This document shows positions 5,942 to 6,333 of a stretch of DNA of 6,333 bases, one piece after another. The number at the start of each line of letters is the position of its first letter. Positions within the stretch are counted from its first letter, which is position 1. The notes beneath the pieces are model-generated. The model was given only the letters and a program-made list of their open reading frames with translations. It ran no database searches and was not told the DNA's origin. The position numbers were made by a program, and so were the translations under genes. The DNA comes from an uncultured Bacilli bacterium. Lineage in GTDB: Bacteria; Bacillota_I; Bacilli_A; RFN20; CAG-826. Location: the NCBI GenBank assembly GCA_944342125.1, contig CALVMF010000061.1:1-6333 (forward strand), read 5' to 3'.

Positions 5942-6333
5942 TGCTTGAGAACTCTTTCTTTAGTTTTCTACTTCTATAAATATATTTAAATATCCACACG
6001 ATAATTAAAGCTGTTAATGTTAGAGCTATCATTACACATAAATCAATGATGCCACTAGTCGATAATAATCTAGGCGCATCTCCTTCTAAAGATAACCAAT
6101 TTACTCCGTAAATTGACCGCACAAATATTATAGCAATCAAGATTGAGGCAATAATTAAAATGCACAATCTATATATATTAATAGGTAAGCAAACTTCAAC
6201 TAAGACAAACAACGCAGCGATTGAAATATACCAAGTTGCAATCGTTCTTAAAGTATCTTCAGTAATTGTTGGGTCTGCAATCGCTGTTACATTAGCAAGG
6301 ATATAAAAAATTGCGACCATAAAACTTAAAATA
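5928..6333 (-). CDS. C-terminal membrane domain, probably of a P-type cation ATPase (5' end outside window)
   Basis: The frame is open to the right edge; 134 residues are visible, ending in TGA. The ATG at 6320 has no ribosome binding site, and the codons before it are open and hydrophobic (ILSF), so I read it as internal. Hydrophobic segments lie, counted from that ATG, at about 1-14, 27-46, 48-69 and 92-115. A basic tail (YIYRSRKLKKEF) follows, which is probably cytoplasmic. The order TM, short loop, CLPINIYRLCI, TM, polar loop, TM resembles the last transmembrane helices of cation-transporting P-type ATPases, where a K/L-PFN-like stretch sits between two of them. The catalytic DKTG and nucleotide domains would lie outside the window, so the assignment is tentative; another polytopic transporter is possible. 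The 3' end overlaps the TetR-family gene by 14 nt, making it the upstream member of the operon. Confidence 0.5.
   Translation of the reverse strand, partial: ILSFMVAIFYILANVTAIADPTITEDTLRTIATWYISIAALFVLVEVCLPINIYRLCILIIASILIAIIFVRSIYGVNWLSLEGDAPRLLSTSGIIDLCVMIALTLTALIIVWIFKYIYRSRKLKKEFSSNEKH

Overview
The window is AT-rich (about one third G+C by eye) and densely coded, with strong AGGAGG-type ribosome binding sites and intrinsic terminators. The gene content (DegV-family protein, MscL, TldD/TldE, TetR-type regulator) suggests a chromosomal segment of a low-GC Bacillota or Mollicutes-related bacterium. Tryptophan is encoded by TGG throughout and one gene ends in TGA, so the sequence fits the standard bacterial code. 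I cannot name the species.

Layout, left to right. (1) Positions 1-2161, plus strand: the 3' part of tldD (cut by the left edge, zinc motif present) overlaps a complete tldE/pmbA by 11 nt. Together they encode the TldD-TldE metalloprotease heterodimer. A perfect 10-bp hairpin terminator follows at 2197-2223. (2) Positions 2236-3105, minus strand: a DegV/FakB-like fatty-acid-binding protein, convergent with tldE. (3) Positions 3106-3307: a 202-nt divergent intergenic region. It holds a palindrome near the degV-family start and a hairpin near the mscL start, and both contain the 9-mer TGTTAATAT. (4) Positions 3308-3970, plus strand: mscL with an unusually long extracellular loop, closed by a bidirectional terminator at 3978-4025. 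(5) Positions 4033-6333, minus strand: a probable three-gene operon. In transcription order it holds the C-terminal end of a membrane protein resembling a cation-transporting P-type ATPase (cut by the right edge), a TetR-family regulator overlapping it by 14 nt, and a polytopic membrane protein related to M50 (site-2-protease-like) metallopeptidases.

The most interesting item is the last of these. Its expected HExxH zinc motif reads MEVGH, so the first metal-binding His is Met, while the catalytic Glu, the second His and a downstream NDG aspartate are kept. It looks like a degenerate intramembrane protease, cotranscribed with a regulator and an ion pump. No mobile element, CRISPR array, tRNA or rRNA was seen, and no stretch over 300 nt lacks a gene.
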